Source of the DNA: Pleodorina starrii
Lineage: Eukaryota > Chlorophyta > Chlorophyceae > Chlamydomonadales > Volvocaceae
DNA: 64,000 nt
Assembly (NCBI GenBank): GCA_030267565.1
Contig: BRXU01000001.1
Span: 10,023,001 to 10,087,000 of the forward strand
Direction: 5' to 3'
The stretch's first letter is position 1; every line of letters begins with the position of its first letter. This document shows, in pieces, positions 48,001 to 60,000 of the stretch. The notes below the pieces were generated by a model. The model had not been told where the DNA came from and did not search any database. It saw only the letters and a program-made list of their open reading frames with translations. The position numbers and the translations under genes were made by a program.

Positions 48001-51000
48001 CTGGGGGGGTAATGAAGACCAAGTCGTAGGCGGTAGGCGACGGTAAGCGACGGTAGGCGAACGGACCTCGGCAGTACGCAGCACGCACGCCGGCTACCTT
48101 ACCCCCCCTGCTACCAGTGACTCTTAGGGTTTTATTGTTTTATAAAGGAGCATATCACTCCCTCACCCCCTGCTACCCCAAGGAGGTTGGAGGGGTTGGA
48201 GCGCACCTGTGTGGGGTACACGGAGGGGGGGGCGGGGGGGGGTGGACGGAGGGGTGTCGACTGAAAGACGACTGAAAGACGGGCAAGGGGGCAAGGGGCC
48301 GCCTACCCCCCCCCCACCACCACCACCACCACCACACACACACAAAAACAATACACGCCCCGCCCTCTCCCCCCTACACATACACATACACACACACCCC
48401 GCACCGCACCGCACCCCCCATCGAACCCCACAGGACTCATTCAACATCTTTGACGGCCTGGTGGTGACCATCTCCCTGGTCGAGATCGTGCTGTCCACCG
48501 TGGCCGGCCTCAACGCCGCGCGCGCTCTGCGCGTGCTCAAGGCCCTCCGCGTGCTGCGCCTCTTCAAGCTGTTTCGCTACATGCAGTCGCTGCGGCGCAT
48601 CGGCGAGATCCTGCTGTCCGCCTTCTCCTCCTTCGCCGCCATCGCCACGCTGCTGATGCTGTTCTGGCTGGTGTTCTCCATCATTGGCATGCATGTGTTT
48701 GGCACGCGCGACCTGGACACCTACACCTGGCCCAACTTTTCCACGTTCCTGTACAGGTAAAGGGGGAGGGTTGGGGGTTGGGGATTGGGGGTTGGGGGTT
48801 GGGGGAGGGCGGATAGATTCGCCCCCACTTCCCCCGCCTCCAAAGCCATTACGTGGACCAACCCTCCCCCCTCCCGTCCCACCCCCGCTCCGCTCCTCGT
48901 ACCTACCCAGCCCCCACCCCCAGTACTTGTGACACGTCGCACTCTCCAACCCTTCTCCCCTCTATCCTCGTCCTCCTCGTCCTCCTCCTCCGCCTCTCCC
49001 GCCCTTGCGCATATCAATCTCCAGTCTCCCCTGCCACCGCCCCCCGCACCCCGTCTGTCATCCTGCCACCTTGCCTCTTTCCACCCCTTACAACCCCCCT
49101 CCCCCCTTTCCCCCCTTCCCCCCCTTCCCCCTCGCCCCCTCCCCCCCATACACACACGCACACACGCACGCACAGCCTTATCTCCACCTGGAACGTGCTC
49201 AACCTGGAGAACTGGACCAACACCATGTACGCCACCGTGCGGGTCACCGACTGGGGCTCCAGCATGTTCTTCGTGCTGTGGATCATCATTGGTGAGTGAG
49301 TGAGGGAGGGAGGGAGGGAGGTACCCCTCCCCTGCACCCACCAGCTCCAGATAGGGCTCGCACACAGGGAGCGGGGGGCAGGGGGCAGGGGGCAGGAGGA
49401 AAACCAGGCGGTGTAGAGCTGAATTCCCACTCCATCCCCACCACCCTCATCCCCCCACCCTTAACCGCCACACCCCATCCCACCCACTCCCTCTTCTGCC
49501 CCAGGTCGCTACATCTTCCTCACCCTCTTCTTGGCTGTGACCCTCGAGGTTGAGAGGCGGAGGAGGGGGGGGAGGGGGGCCGGGGGAGGGAGGTGTTTAT
49601 GGTGGTTGGTTGCTTGGCTGGTTTGTTGGTGTCTGGGACGGGGTGGGGTGGGGTGGGGTGGGTTGCGCGGATCGCGGACGAGTGTGGGATGTAGTGGTGG
49701 GGTTGGGAGCCGGCGAGCCGCACGCCCGGCCTGGCAGCCCTGGCAAGCAGTGGCACTGTCCCCGCCGCCAACCGACGCTCTCCGCTGCCTGGGTGTGTGT
49801 GCTGTGCTGTGCTGTGCTGTGGTGTGCGTTCTGCCGTCCGTGCGCTCGTCAAGGCACACACCCCCTATCTCCCCCCTCTCCCCCTCCCCCTCCTCTCCCC
49901 TCCCCAACCTCCAGGCCTTTGAGGCCAAGTACGACGCCAACGCTGTTCGTATGGGCGCCCGGGGTGGCGGCCTGACCTCCATCCTGGGCTCGTTGTGGAG
50001 CGGGGCGTCCAGTCTGAGGAGCGGGATCAGCAGCAGGGCAAGCAGCGTCATGAGGTGGGGGGGAGGGGCGGGAGTGGGCGGGAGTGGGGGTGGGGGTGGG
50101 GTGGGCGGGGATGTGTGGTGTGGTGTGGTAGGGGGTAGGATACGGTAGTTAGCAACCAGGTCGCCAGGTGTCCCACAACTCCCTCCTCCACTGCGTATGA
50201 ATGTCCAGTTCAGCTTATTGCCTATTTTGGACGGCCTCCACCATCTGCTTCCCCCCTTGTACGTGGATAGCCCCCACCCACCCCCCGCCCGCGCGCGCGG
50301 ACTGCCTTTCTCCGCCCCTCTCCCAACCCCCCAAACACTGCTTCCTGCACCCCGCCCCCCCCCAACGATCTGCTTCCCCCCCTATACGTGGATAACCCCC
50401 ACGTCCTTCTTGTTTCTTTGTTGCAAATCCACTCTTCAAACCCCCTCCCCTCTCCCCCCCTCTCCCTCGCTGCGATTTTCTCTTTATACCCCCCTCGCCA
50501 CCACAGCTCGGTGCGCAGCAGCCGCAACAGCGCCAACTCCAATGGCAGCCTTCACGTGGTGGAGCGGTCGGGCCGGGGGGGCAAGGGAGGCAGCGGGTTC
50601 ACCGTCGAGGGAGGCGGACCCAGCGGCACCGGAGGCATGGGGGGCGGAAGCGGCATTGGCTTGGGCGGCATGGGCGGCATGGGCGCTGGGCGGTTCGCCG
50701 GTCCCGGCCTGGGGCTGGGGCTGGGGCTGGGCGGCGGAATGGACCCCTCAACTCACGGCTCGCAGCTCCCGCCCGGCATTGGTAAGGGGGCAGGGGAGGG
50801 GCGCGGCGGGGGATGGGGGCGGGATGGGGGCGGGATGGGGATGTGTGCGTGCGTGTATCGTGTCAGTGTGGGTGCGGGTGTGGGTGTGGGTGTAGGGGTG
50901 TTATCGCCAACGCCCAGCCCCACCTCCTGTTTCTCTCAATCCTCACCAACTTCGCATGGCACATATGTACACCCCCACCCCCAACCCCAACCCCACCACC

Positions 51001-54000
51001 CCCCGATGTGTCCCTCCCTCCCCTGCACACGCCCAAGCAGGCTACCTGGAGGATGCCCAGGCGGCCGCCGCGGCGCAGTACGGCGAGAGCACCGCAACCA
51101 CCACCGCAACCACCAACCCAACCGCCAACCACGAGCGCCGCGTCAACATCCAAAAAATGTACACCATCAAACAGTGGATAGACACCGGCAACATGGACGT
51201 ACTGGACGCGGGAGACCACCACCACCCGCTGCCGCCGCCGCCGCCGCCGCAGTCGTCGGCGACGTCGGTCGCCGCGACGACGACGACGGCGGCGGCGGCG
51301 GCGGCGGCCGACGCGTCGCCCGGCCGCCGCGGCGCTGACGCGTCGGCGCTCCGGAACCCCGCCCTGGTTCCGGGGTTCGCACTGGGAGAGGCGGATGTTT
51401 TGCCTGGCAGCGTCGGCGCAGGAGCCTGGCTGTCGACGAGCGTGGCGCTGCCGCGCGGCGGCCCGGCGGCTGGCGGGGATTTGGGGACGCAGGCCGGCCG
51501 CGCGGGGCGGGGTCCGCCGTACATTGACGACTCGGCGGCGCAGAGCCGCGCGTCTTCAGAGGAGACGGCGGCCGCGGCCGCGGTGGCGGCAGCGGCGCCG
51601 CCGCCGCCGCCGCGGGCGGGAAGCCAAGGGGTCGGCGAGGGTCTGGAGTCGGACCAGACGAGCGATGCGGCGCTTCTTCGGCAGCAGCAGCAGCAGCAGG
51701 GGCAGGGGCAGACGCAGCAGGATCAGCAGCAGGCGCAGCAGGCGGTGCAACGGCAGGAGGAGCAGCAGACGCAGACACAGCAGCAGACGCAGCAGCAGCA
51801 GCAGGCGCACCTTCGGACCAGCCGAACCAGCATCTCCTCCGCCGACGCGAACGGGCGGCCGCTGACCGCCGGACCCACGGGTCGGTGCCGCTCCAGCACG
51901 CTCCCGCCCTACCTCCAGAGCCACACCCCGGCGGTGCGGCGCGACCTGGCGGCGCACGGCACCGACGGCGGCGGCGACGAAGGCGACGGATGCGGATCCC
52001 CCACCGACTCGGACGTGCTGGCTGGCGGCGACAGCTGGGCACGGCCGCCGCCGGCGCTGCCCTCGCCCTCGCCCTCGCCTCTGCTCCTGGTTCCGGAGCT
52101 TGAGAGCCGCGGGCTCGTCCTCGCCCGCTCGCAGGGCCCCTCGCGGCTCATACGCTCCACCACCTCCATCGAGTCGGCGGCGGCGGCGGCGGCGGTGCCG
52201 TCGCGCCTGGCGCTGCTGGCAGCGGAGCACAGCAATGCGCCAGAGCCCAGCGGCGAGGATTGCGGCGGCGGCGGCGGCGCGCAGCAGCGTCGCCACAGCC
52301 GGGTGCTCGCCGCCACGCCGCCGCCGCCGCCGCCGCCGCCGCTGGAGCCCGTAGCGCCAGCGCCCGCGGACGCCGGCCCGGCCAGCGTGTTGTTCGTGTC
52401 CCCGGCGGCGCCGCGGCCGCAGGCGCAGGACCAGCACAGGGGGCCGTTGACGGTGCTCGTGGGCGACGGCGCGGCGGATGCGGCGGTGGCAGCGGCGGTG
52501 GCGGCCGCCGCCGCCGCCGCCGCCAACGCTTCCGAGGGCGGCTACCAGGACTTGCTGGACAGCTTTCTGGACCCTGCCAGGGAAAGCGTCTCGGCGCACG
52601 CCAGCGGCGGCGGCGGCGGCGCCGCCGCCGCCGCCGCGACGCCCTCCCGGACGTCGTGCGACGTCGCCGTCCCTCGGACCTCAATGGGCCAGGAAGTAAT
52701 CATGGCGACTTTCCAGGATATGCTGCCGCCGCGGCTCTCGCAGGAAATCGGCGCCATGAAGGCGCATCCGCGGCCGGGCTCGGCGGCGGTGGCGGGGCCG
52801 TCGCCGCCGTCGCCGACGGCGGCGGTGCCGGGCTGGTCGGCCCCGGCGCCGGCGGCGTGGGGCGCCGCGCGGCGGTCCAGCAGCATACGGCCCAGACTGC
52901 AGAGCACATTGGACGGCGACGCCGCCGCCGCCTCCGCCGCGTCCACGGGTCCTGTGGGCCCGCTCCACGCTGCTTCAGGCCTCCAAGCGCAAGCTCAGGG
53001 CCAACCGCCGCCCCATCTCCAGCACCAGCACCACCACCAACAGGAGCAGCGGCTCTTTACCGCGGACAGCTCTGCGCTGCTGGCCCTGGCTGACGAGCTG
53101 GACAACGCACTCACACCGCGGGAGGCGCGGGCAGCCGGCGGTGGCGGCGGCGCCGGGCCCTCCGCGCCGCAGCAAGGCGCAGCGGACGGCGCCGCCGCCG
53201 CTCCCTCTGGCCCCTCCACCCTCTCCTCCTCGCAGCCCGACGGCGCCCAGACATCCCCTCCGCCGCCACCGCAGCACCAGCAGCAGCAGCAGGAGCCCCC
53301 CGGCCGTCTGGTCATGCTGGGTTCGGCTGGCGCCCGCGACGCGGCGGCCGCTGCCGCGGCCGCTGGCGGCGGCGGCAGAGCCGGCAGCGGCTCGGGGTCG
53401 GGTTTGGGGTCGGGGTCGGGTGCGGCCGGCGAGGGTGGGACCTGTCAGAGTCTGCAGGACTCAGCGCACAGCCTCAACGAGATGGGGGCCGCCGTCGCCG
53501 CCGCCGCAGCCGCCGCAGCAGCACGGCAGCTCGCTGCCGGCGCCGCGGCCGACGGCGCGCAGGCGTCGCGGCGGGCCCCCCTGGACCACCACCAGCCGTG
53601 GGACTCGGCCCGGCAGCAGCACCTGCTGCTGCAGCAGCAACAGCAGGAGCAGCAACAGCAGCAGCGGCTCCGGAACAGCGGCGGCTCCGAAACCGGCGTT
53701 GGTTCGGCGCTCCGCGGTGACAGCGCGGAGCTTGGCGGCAGCCTGGCCGACGGCGCCGGAAGGAAGGACGGCGGCGGCGCCGCCGCCGCCGCCGCCGCCG
53801 GCCGCGGCCCCGCCGCCTCCGCCGCCGGCAGCGAGGAGGAGTTGGCGGCTTTGCTGGAAGCCAGCTGCCGCCGCAGTGGCGGCACCGGGGCCGGGGCCGG
53901 CGGCGGCAAGCTGCACGCGGCCGAATCACCGGCGGCTGCCGGCGGCGGCGCTGAGGCGGCGGACCGCCGTGGGCGCGAACAGCCGCCGGGTGGCGGCGCC

Positions 54001-57000
54001 AAGGTCGCCGGCGGCGGCGCGTCCGCGTCCGCTGCGGCGGCGGCGGCGGTGCCAGGGGACAAGCCGGCGGGCGACGCGAGTCGCCGCGTGGACAAGCGCC
54101 CGTCGTTGCGGGTGCGTCGCGTCGCGTCCTTCCTGCTGCTACCGTATTTCCCTGTTCACATTGTCCCGCTGCCCGCCCCCGCTGCCTCTGCCCCCTCGTT
54201 TCGCTTATCCCCCCTAGTACGTTTTGCTGGGTCACAAAACACACATACCCCACCCGCCCACCCGCCCACCCGCCCGCCCGCCCGCCACCCGCCCGCCTGT
54301 CGTACAGCGCATCTCGGAGGCGGGCTCGGTGGGCGCCTCCGACATGGTATCGCGCTGCGACTCGTTCGACAGCCGCGCGTCGGGAACCAGCCACGGCAGC
54401 GGCGACGACGACGACGACGACCCGCGCGCGCGCAAGCGGCGCTTCCGCAAGCGGCGGCGCGCCAGCATCTTGATTGAGGGCACGGGCAAGTCGTTTTGGA
54501 TCTGGGACGAGGACCATCCGGCACGGGAGTGGGTCTACTGGGCGGTCACGCACAAGGTGGGTGGGGAGGTGGGGGTTGGGGAGGTGGGGGTTGGGGAGGT
54601 GGGGTTGGGGAGGTGGGGGTGGGGAGGTGGGGGGTGGGGAGGTGGGGATGGGGAGGTGGGTGGTGGGGAGGTGGGGGTGGGGAGGTGGGTGGTGGGGAGG
54701 TGGGGCCCGGGGAGGTGGGGGTGGGTAGGTGGGGGGTGGGGAGGTGGGGGGTGCGGAGGTGGGGGTGGGGAGGTGGGGGGTGGGGAGGTGGGGGTGGGGA
54801 GGTGGGGGGTGGGGAGGTGGGGGGTGGGGAGGTGGGGGGTGGGGAGGTGGGGAGGTGGGGAGGTGGGGGTGGGGAGGTGGGTGCGTGGGTGGGGGTGGGG
54901 TAGGGGTGGGTGGGTGGGTGGGTGGAGACACAAGACGGGGAGGGAAGGCGAGCGAGGGGACGCCGCGGGTGGGGGTTGGGGGCTGGGGGGCTGGAGGAAG
55001 GGGGTTGCGGTGGTGTGGGGTGGAAGCGGAAGTGGAAGCAGGCCAGGACATGGTGTAAAGCTAACGACTGCGCGCGTGGGGTCGGGTGGAAGTGGAAGTG
55101 GAAGTGGGAGCTGTCTTCGTCGCCCCCGCTTTCACCCCCCCTACCCCACCCCCCTACCCCACCCGTGGGCGGGGGGCCTGAACGGAGGCAGTCACGGAGG
55201 CTTATCGCCCGCAGCAGCTAGGTCAACAACGTCCGCAGTGCCTCACTGCTATAGAACGGAGCACATCACACCCTGACCCCGCCTCCCCCCCTCCTCGCCT
55301 CCCCGCCTCCCCGCCTCCTTCTCCGCTGCGAATTTCTCTTTATACCCCTCGCCTCCCCTCGCCTCCCCGCCTCCCCTGCCTCCTCCCGCCTCCTCCCCCC
55401 CCCGTAGCGCTTCGAGTACTCTATGTTTGCCTTCATCCTGCTCAACTGCGTGAGCATGGCCCTGGAGGGCCCCTTCGTCCGCCCCGGCTCCCCCCTGGAT
55501 AAGGCCCTGTTCTGGTCCAATGTGGGATTCACGGTCGTGTTCACACTGGAGGCGGCAGTCAAGAGCTTCGCATATACCTTCACGGCCTACATCAAGCGGA
55601 TCACAAACCAGGTGGGAGGGTGGGGGGGAAGGGGGAGGGGGAGGCGGGGGGCAGGGGGGGGCGGGCCGAGGCGGGGGGCGATAGCTGCTACGTTGCGGGG
55701 GGTAGCGGGCGGGCGAGCGGGCGGGCATGTGTGCGGGCGAGCGTGCGGGCGTGCGTGTGTATGTGTGTGTACGAACGGGAAACGGGGGTAGGGAGGTGGG
55801 GCAACGGGGGAAACCGCACGCACACACACACACACCCTACCTCACCCCCACCCCACCCCCACCCAGCCGACCACCCAACGCCCCCCCAACCCCCCCCCCC
55901 ACACCCTACATACCCTCCCCCCTTTCCCCCCTTTTCGGTATCTTCATTATAATCCCCCCCCCTTCCCTCTCCCCCTCCCTCCCTCCCTTTCCCCCTCCCC
56001 TTCCCTCCCCCCTCTCCTCCCCTCCCCAGGTTGACTTTCTGATCGTGGTGACCTCGCTGCTGGAGATCGTGCTGTCCGCGGTGACCACCTCTGTGGGCGC
56101 AGTGGCGGCCCTGCGAGCGCTGCGCGCCCTCAAGCCCCTCCGCCTGCTGACCCGCTCCGCCGGCATGCGCCTGGTGTTCAAATCGGTCACCATGAGCCTC
56201 ATGTCAATGGCCAACGTGTCAATCGTCTGCATCCTCTTTTTCCTCATCTTTGCGATTCTGGGGGTGCAGCTGTTCTCGGGCAGGTTCTACAGGTGGGTGG
56301 GTGGGGAGTCTGCGAGGGGAGGGGGGGGCGGGGGTCGGGGAAGCGGGGGAGGAAGGAGGGCGGAGGAGAAGGAGGGGGAATTGGGAGCCATACGATGGCG
56401 CTTGTGTGTGGGGGGGCTTGCTGGAGCCTCGTCCCCGCTACCGCCGTGCCGCCATGCCTCTTGGCCTGTTCTCGCCCTCCCCGACACCCCTCCCCGGGGT
56501 CTTTCCCCTGCCCCCCCCGCGGGTCCCCCCTCTTCAAACTCCCCGGGTCCCTCCCCCCGGCACAAAACACAACTCTCCTCAGGTGCAATGACAAGACGGT
56601 TGCCGGCAAGTCGGATTGCGTGGGCGCCTTCATCGACCCCTTGACCAACGTCACCACCGAACGAACGTGGAAGAACGACTTCCCCAACTTCGACAACACG
56701 GGTGGGTGGGTGGCTGGCTGGGTGGGTGGGTGGGTGGGTGTGGGCCGACGGGCATTGGGGTGGGCGAGGGGCCGCGCTTGTCTGGAGCGCCGGGGCCGTG
56801 CGGGAAGGGGTTGGGGAATCGAGACGATGCCGCGGTGGAGGGGGGGAGGGAGGGAGGGAGGGTTGCGGCCTGGAGGGGCGCTTGATGAGGGAGTGGGGCG
56901 GAAGGGGGGGAGGCGGGGGGACGGGGTTCTGCGCCGGCTGCTGACGCAGCGAGGGCCCCGATGCGCTTCACGTGGTCCAGCGCCACCTGGCCACATTGCT

Positions 57001-60000
57001 GCAAGGGGAAGGGGGCCAGGGGCCTCTGCTTGCCGTCTGTCCCTCCACTGGCCGTCCGCGCGTCGAGAGCCCGCAGGGTGGGGGACCCCCCCCCTTGGCC
57101 CCTTTCTTGGGCCTCCCTCGACCAGCCTCGATCCAGTCCTGTCAGGATGCCCCTGCAAGGCCGTCCTGCCATCCTCCCCTGTCAGCCTGCCTGCCTGCCT
57201 GCCAGCGGGGTCCGTCTGTTCATTTCCCCTCTCAACACGGAACCCCTTCCCCCCCTACACACACTCACCCCGGTTCTCCCCTTCCTCCCCTCGCCTGCGC
57301 TGCTCTGTCCTGGCCTGTGCCGCCCCTTCCCGTCGCGCGATGTCCGCTCTTCTGCCCTGCCGTCCTGCCCTGCCCTGTCCTGTTTTGTCATTCCGCCCCC
57401 TTTATGCATGGCTAATCCCCCCTCCCCTCCCCCCTCCCCCATACTTCCTCTCTGCAGGCAATGCGCTGCTGGTGTGTTTCATCACCGCCACTCTCAACGG
57501 CTACACCGAGATCATGATCAACGCTATGTCGGCACCCAATGAGCCGGGACTACAACCCCGGGAGTTCCAGAACCCGGGGGCGTTCTTCTGGTGGGATGTC
57601 GGGGGGGGGGAGGCGGGAGGGAGGGAGGGATCCGGGATTGGGAGGAGGGGAGGGGAGAGGGAGGAAGGAGGGGAGGGCGGGAGGGAGAGGGAGAGGGAAG
57701 GGCGGTGCGTGCGCGCGTGTGTACGTGCGTTGGGCCCACCCCACAACCACAAACCCACCCCGCCAACCAATGTCTCGAGCGCACCACCGCCCACACCCTC
57801 CCGCCCGTCCTCTCCACTACACTCTCATCCGTAACTTTAGCCGATTCGGACTGCCCCTCCCGGCCACAACCCCTCCGCGCCCCCTCCCTGCCGTTTCCCA
57901 AACCCACCCCGCCACCGATGCGCCCCTGGACTGACTTCTATGCCCCCCTGGCCCCCTTGCGCTGTGATACCCTCTCCCTTATCCCCCTGTCCCTTCCTCC
58001 CTTCCTCCCTTATCCCCCCCCTCGTCCCCCGCCTTGTCTCCCCCCTCCCTTCAGACTACAACCTCCGCAGGGCTTATTGCTTCATTCTTGCAAATTCACT
58101 CTTCAAACCCCCTCCCCCCTCCGTCCCCCCTCCCTCCTCCCCCCTCCCTCCCCCACATCAGGTTCTTCGGTTTCATCGTGGTGTGCGCCTTCACGCTGCT
58201 CAATCTGTACGTGGGAGTCATCTTTTCGCAGTTCTCCAAGATCCGTATGCTGAGTGAGACCGGGTCCGCATTCCTCACCAGCGACCAGAACGAGTGGGCG
58301 GAGCTCACAAAGATGGTGTTCAGGTGGGGAGCAGGAGGGGGGGAGGGGGGAAGAGGGGGAAGAGGGGAAGAGGGGGAGGGGAGGGGGAAGAGGGGGAAGA
58401 GGGGGAGAGGGGGATCGGGGGAAAAGGGGGAGGGGGAAGAGGGGGAGGGGGGTCAGGGGAGGGGGATCCGGGGAGGGGGCCGGCGGGGCGAGGAAGAAGA
58501 TTTAGGGGGCCGGATTGGGGAACGGGGGAGGGGGGAGGGGGCGGGAGACTGCTTCTCCCCCCTTTAGCCTGCCAGTTCCCGACTGACTGACTGACTGACG
58601 GGTGGTGGTGGTGGTGTTATTCCACGCTCTCGATGCTCTGCTGCCAGCTTGTCTGTCTGTTCGGGCTGTCCTCGTGTAACCCCCCCCCCCAACGTTCAGC
58701 CCCCTCTCCCCTCTCCCCTTCTTCTTCTTCTTCTTCTTCTTACCCCCCTCCTACCTTCCCTACCCCCCCCCTTTCCGCGCACTCCCCCCACCCCATCACC
58801 CCCCCCACCACCCCCACCACCAGGCTCAAGCCCCCCGACAAGGCCCAGCTGCCCACCGGCCGCCTGCGCCGCTGGTTCCACGTACTCATCCACTCCAAGT
58901 CCTTTGACATCTTCATCCTCACCATCATCCTAATCAATGTGGGATTCCTGGCGGCATCATGGTACAACGAACCGCCGTCGTACACCCACCAGAAGAACGT
59001 GGTGAGTGCCGTACCGTCTGCCGCTTCGACTGAGGTAGGGGGAGGGGGGCTATGTCGGCGGGCGGTTTGAGGGGTGGGTGGGTGGGTGGTAAAAAGAAAA
59101 TACCGGGTGGGTGGTTCTTGGTTGGGGGGAGAAACACACAGCAGCACGAGCGCGCGCACGTGCATGGGTGTGGGCGCTCGTCGGCGAGGTTAGTTGGGTG
59201 AGTACGGCAGTCGTTGTGGCTACGTTGTGGCTCTCCACGGGGGGGCTGGGCTGCCAAAGAGAGTAATGGTCCACGGGGAGACGCGCTCCACAGCCCCGCT
59301 CCCCAACACCACGGCCCCTGCCTGAACTGCCTGCCCTGCCTGCCCTGCCTCCCCCCCGGGCCTATACGTGGGTAAGCCCCCTCCCACCCACCCACTCACC
59401 CACTCACCCACCCACTCACCCACCCACCCACCCACCCACCCACGTCAGTCATACCCGCCCCACCTTCCACGCACACCACCACCTCCACACCCACCTCCAC
59501 CCACCCACCCGTGCACACCCCCGCAGGCCAACACTGTGTTCATTGCATTCTTCGCGGCGGAGGCGGCCGCCAAGATATTCGCCATGGGGTGGGCCGGCTA
59601 CCTAAAGGTGGGTCCAGGGGGGGGTGCGCGGTGGGGGGTATTGTGGCGCGTGTGTGTGTTTGTGTGTTTTAGATTAGGAGTAGAGAGGCTCTCATTTTCA
59701 CCCCCCTTTCCTCCCCCTCCCCCTCCCCCCGCAGGTCGCCTGGAACAAGCTCGACTTTGTGTTGCTGATCATCGGCATCCTGGATCTGGTGCTGTCGATG
59801 CTCAACTCGAACTTTCTGAGGATACTGCGAATATTCCGGGTGCTGCGTCTCATTGCGCTGGTGAGGGCGGGAGGAGGGGGGGCGGGGGGGGAGGGGTGTG
59901 AGGGCGGGGGTTGAGGGCGGGGGTTCAGGGCGGGGTGTGAGGACGGGGGTTGAGGGCGGGGGTTGAGGGCGGGGTGTGAGGGCGGGGTGTGAGGGCGGGG

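Noticed and set aside
53474..55051. 525-codon minus-strand open frame
   Set aside because: Runs through the end of the II-III linker exon, an intron and a G-rich minisatellite; the protein is Pro/His repeat only.
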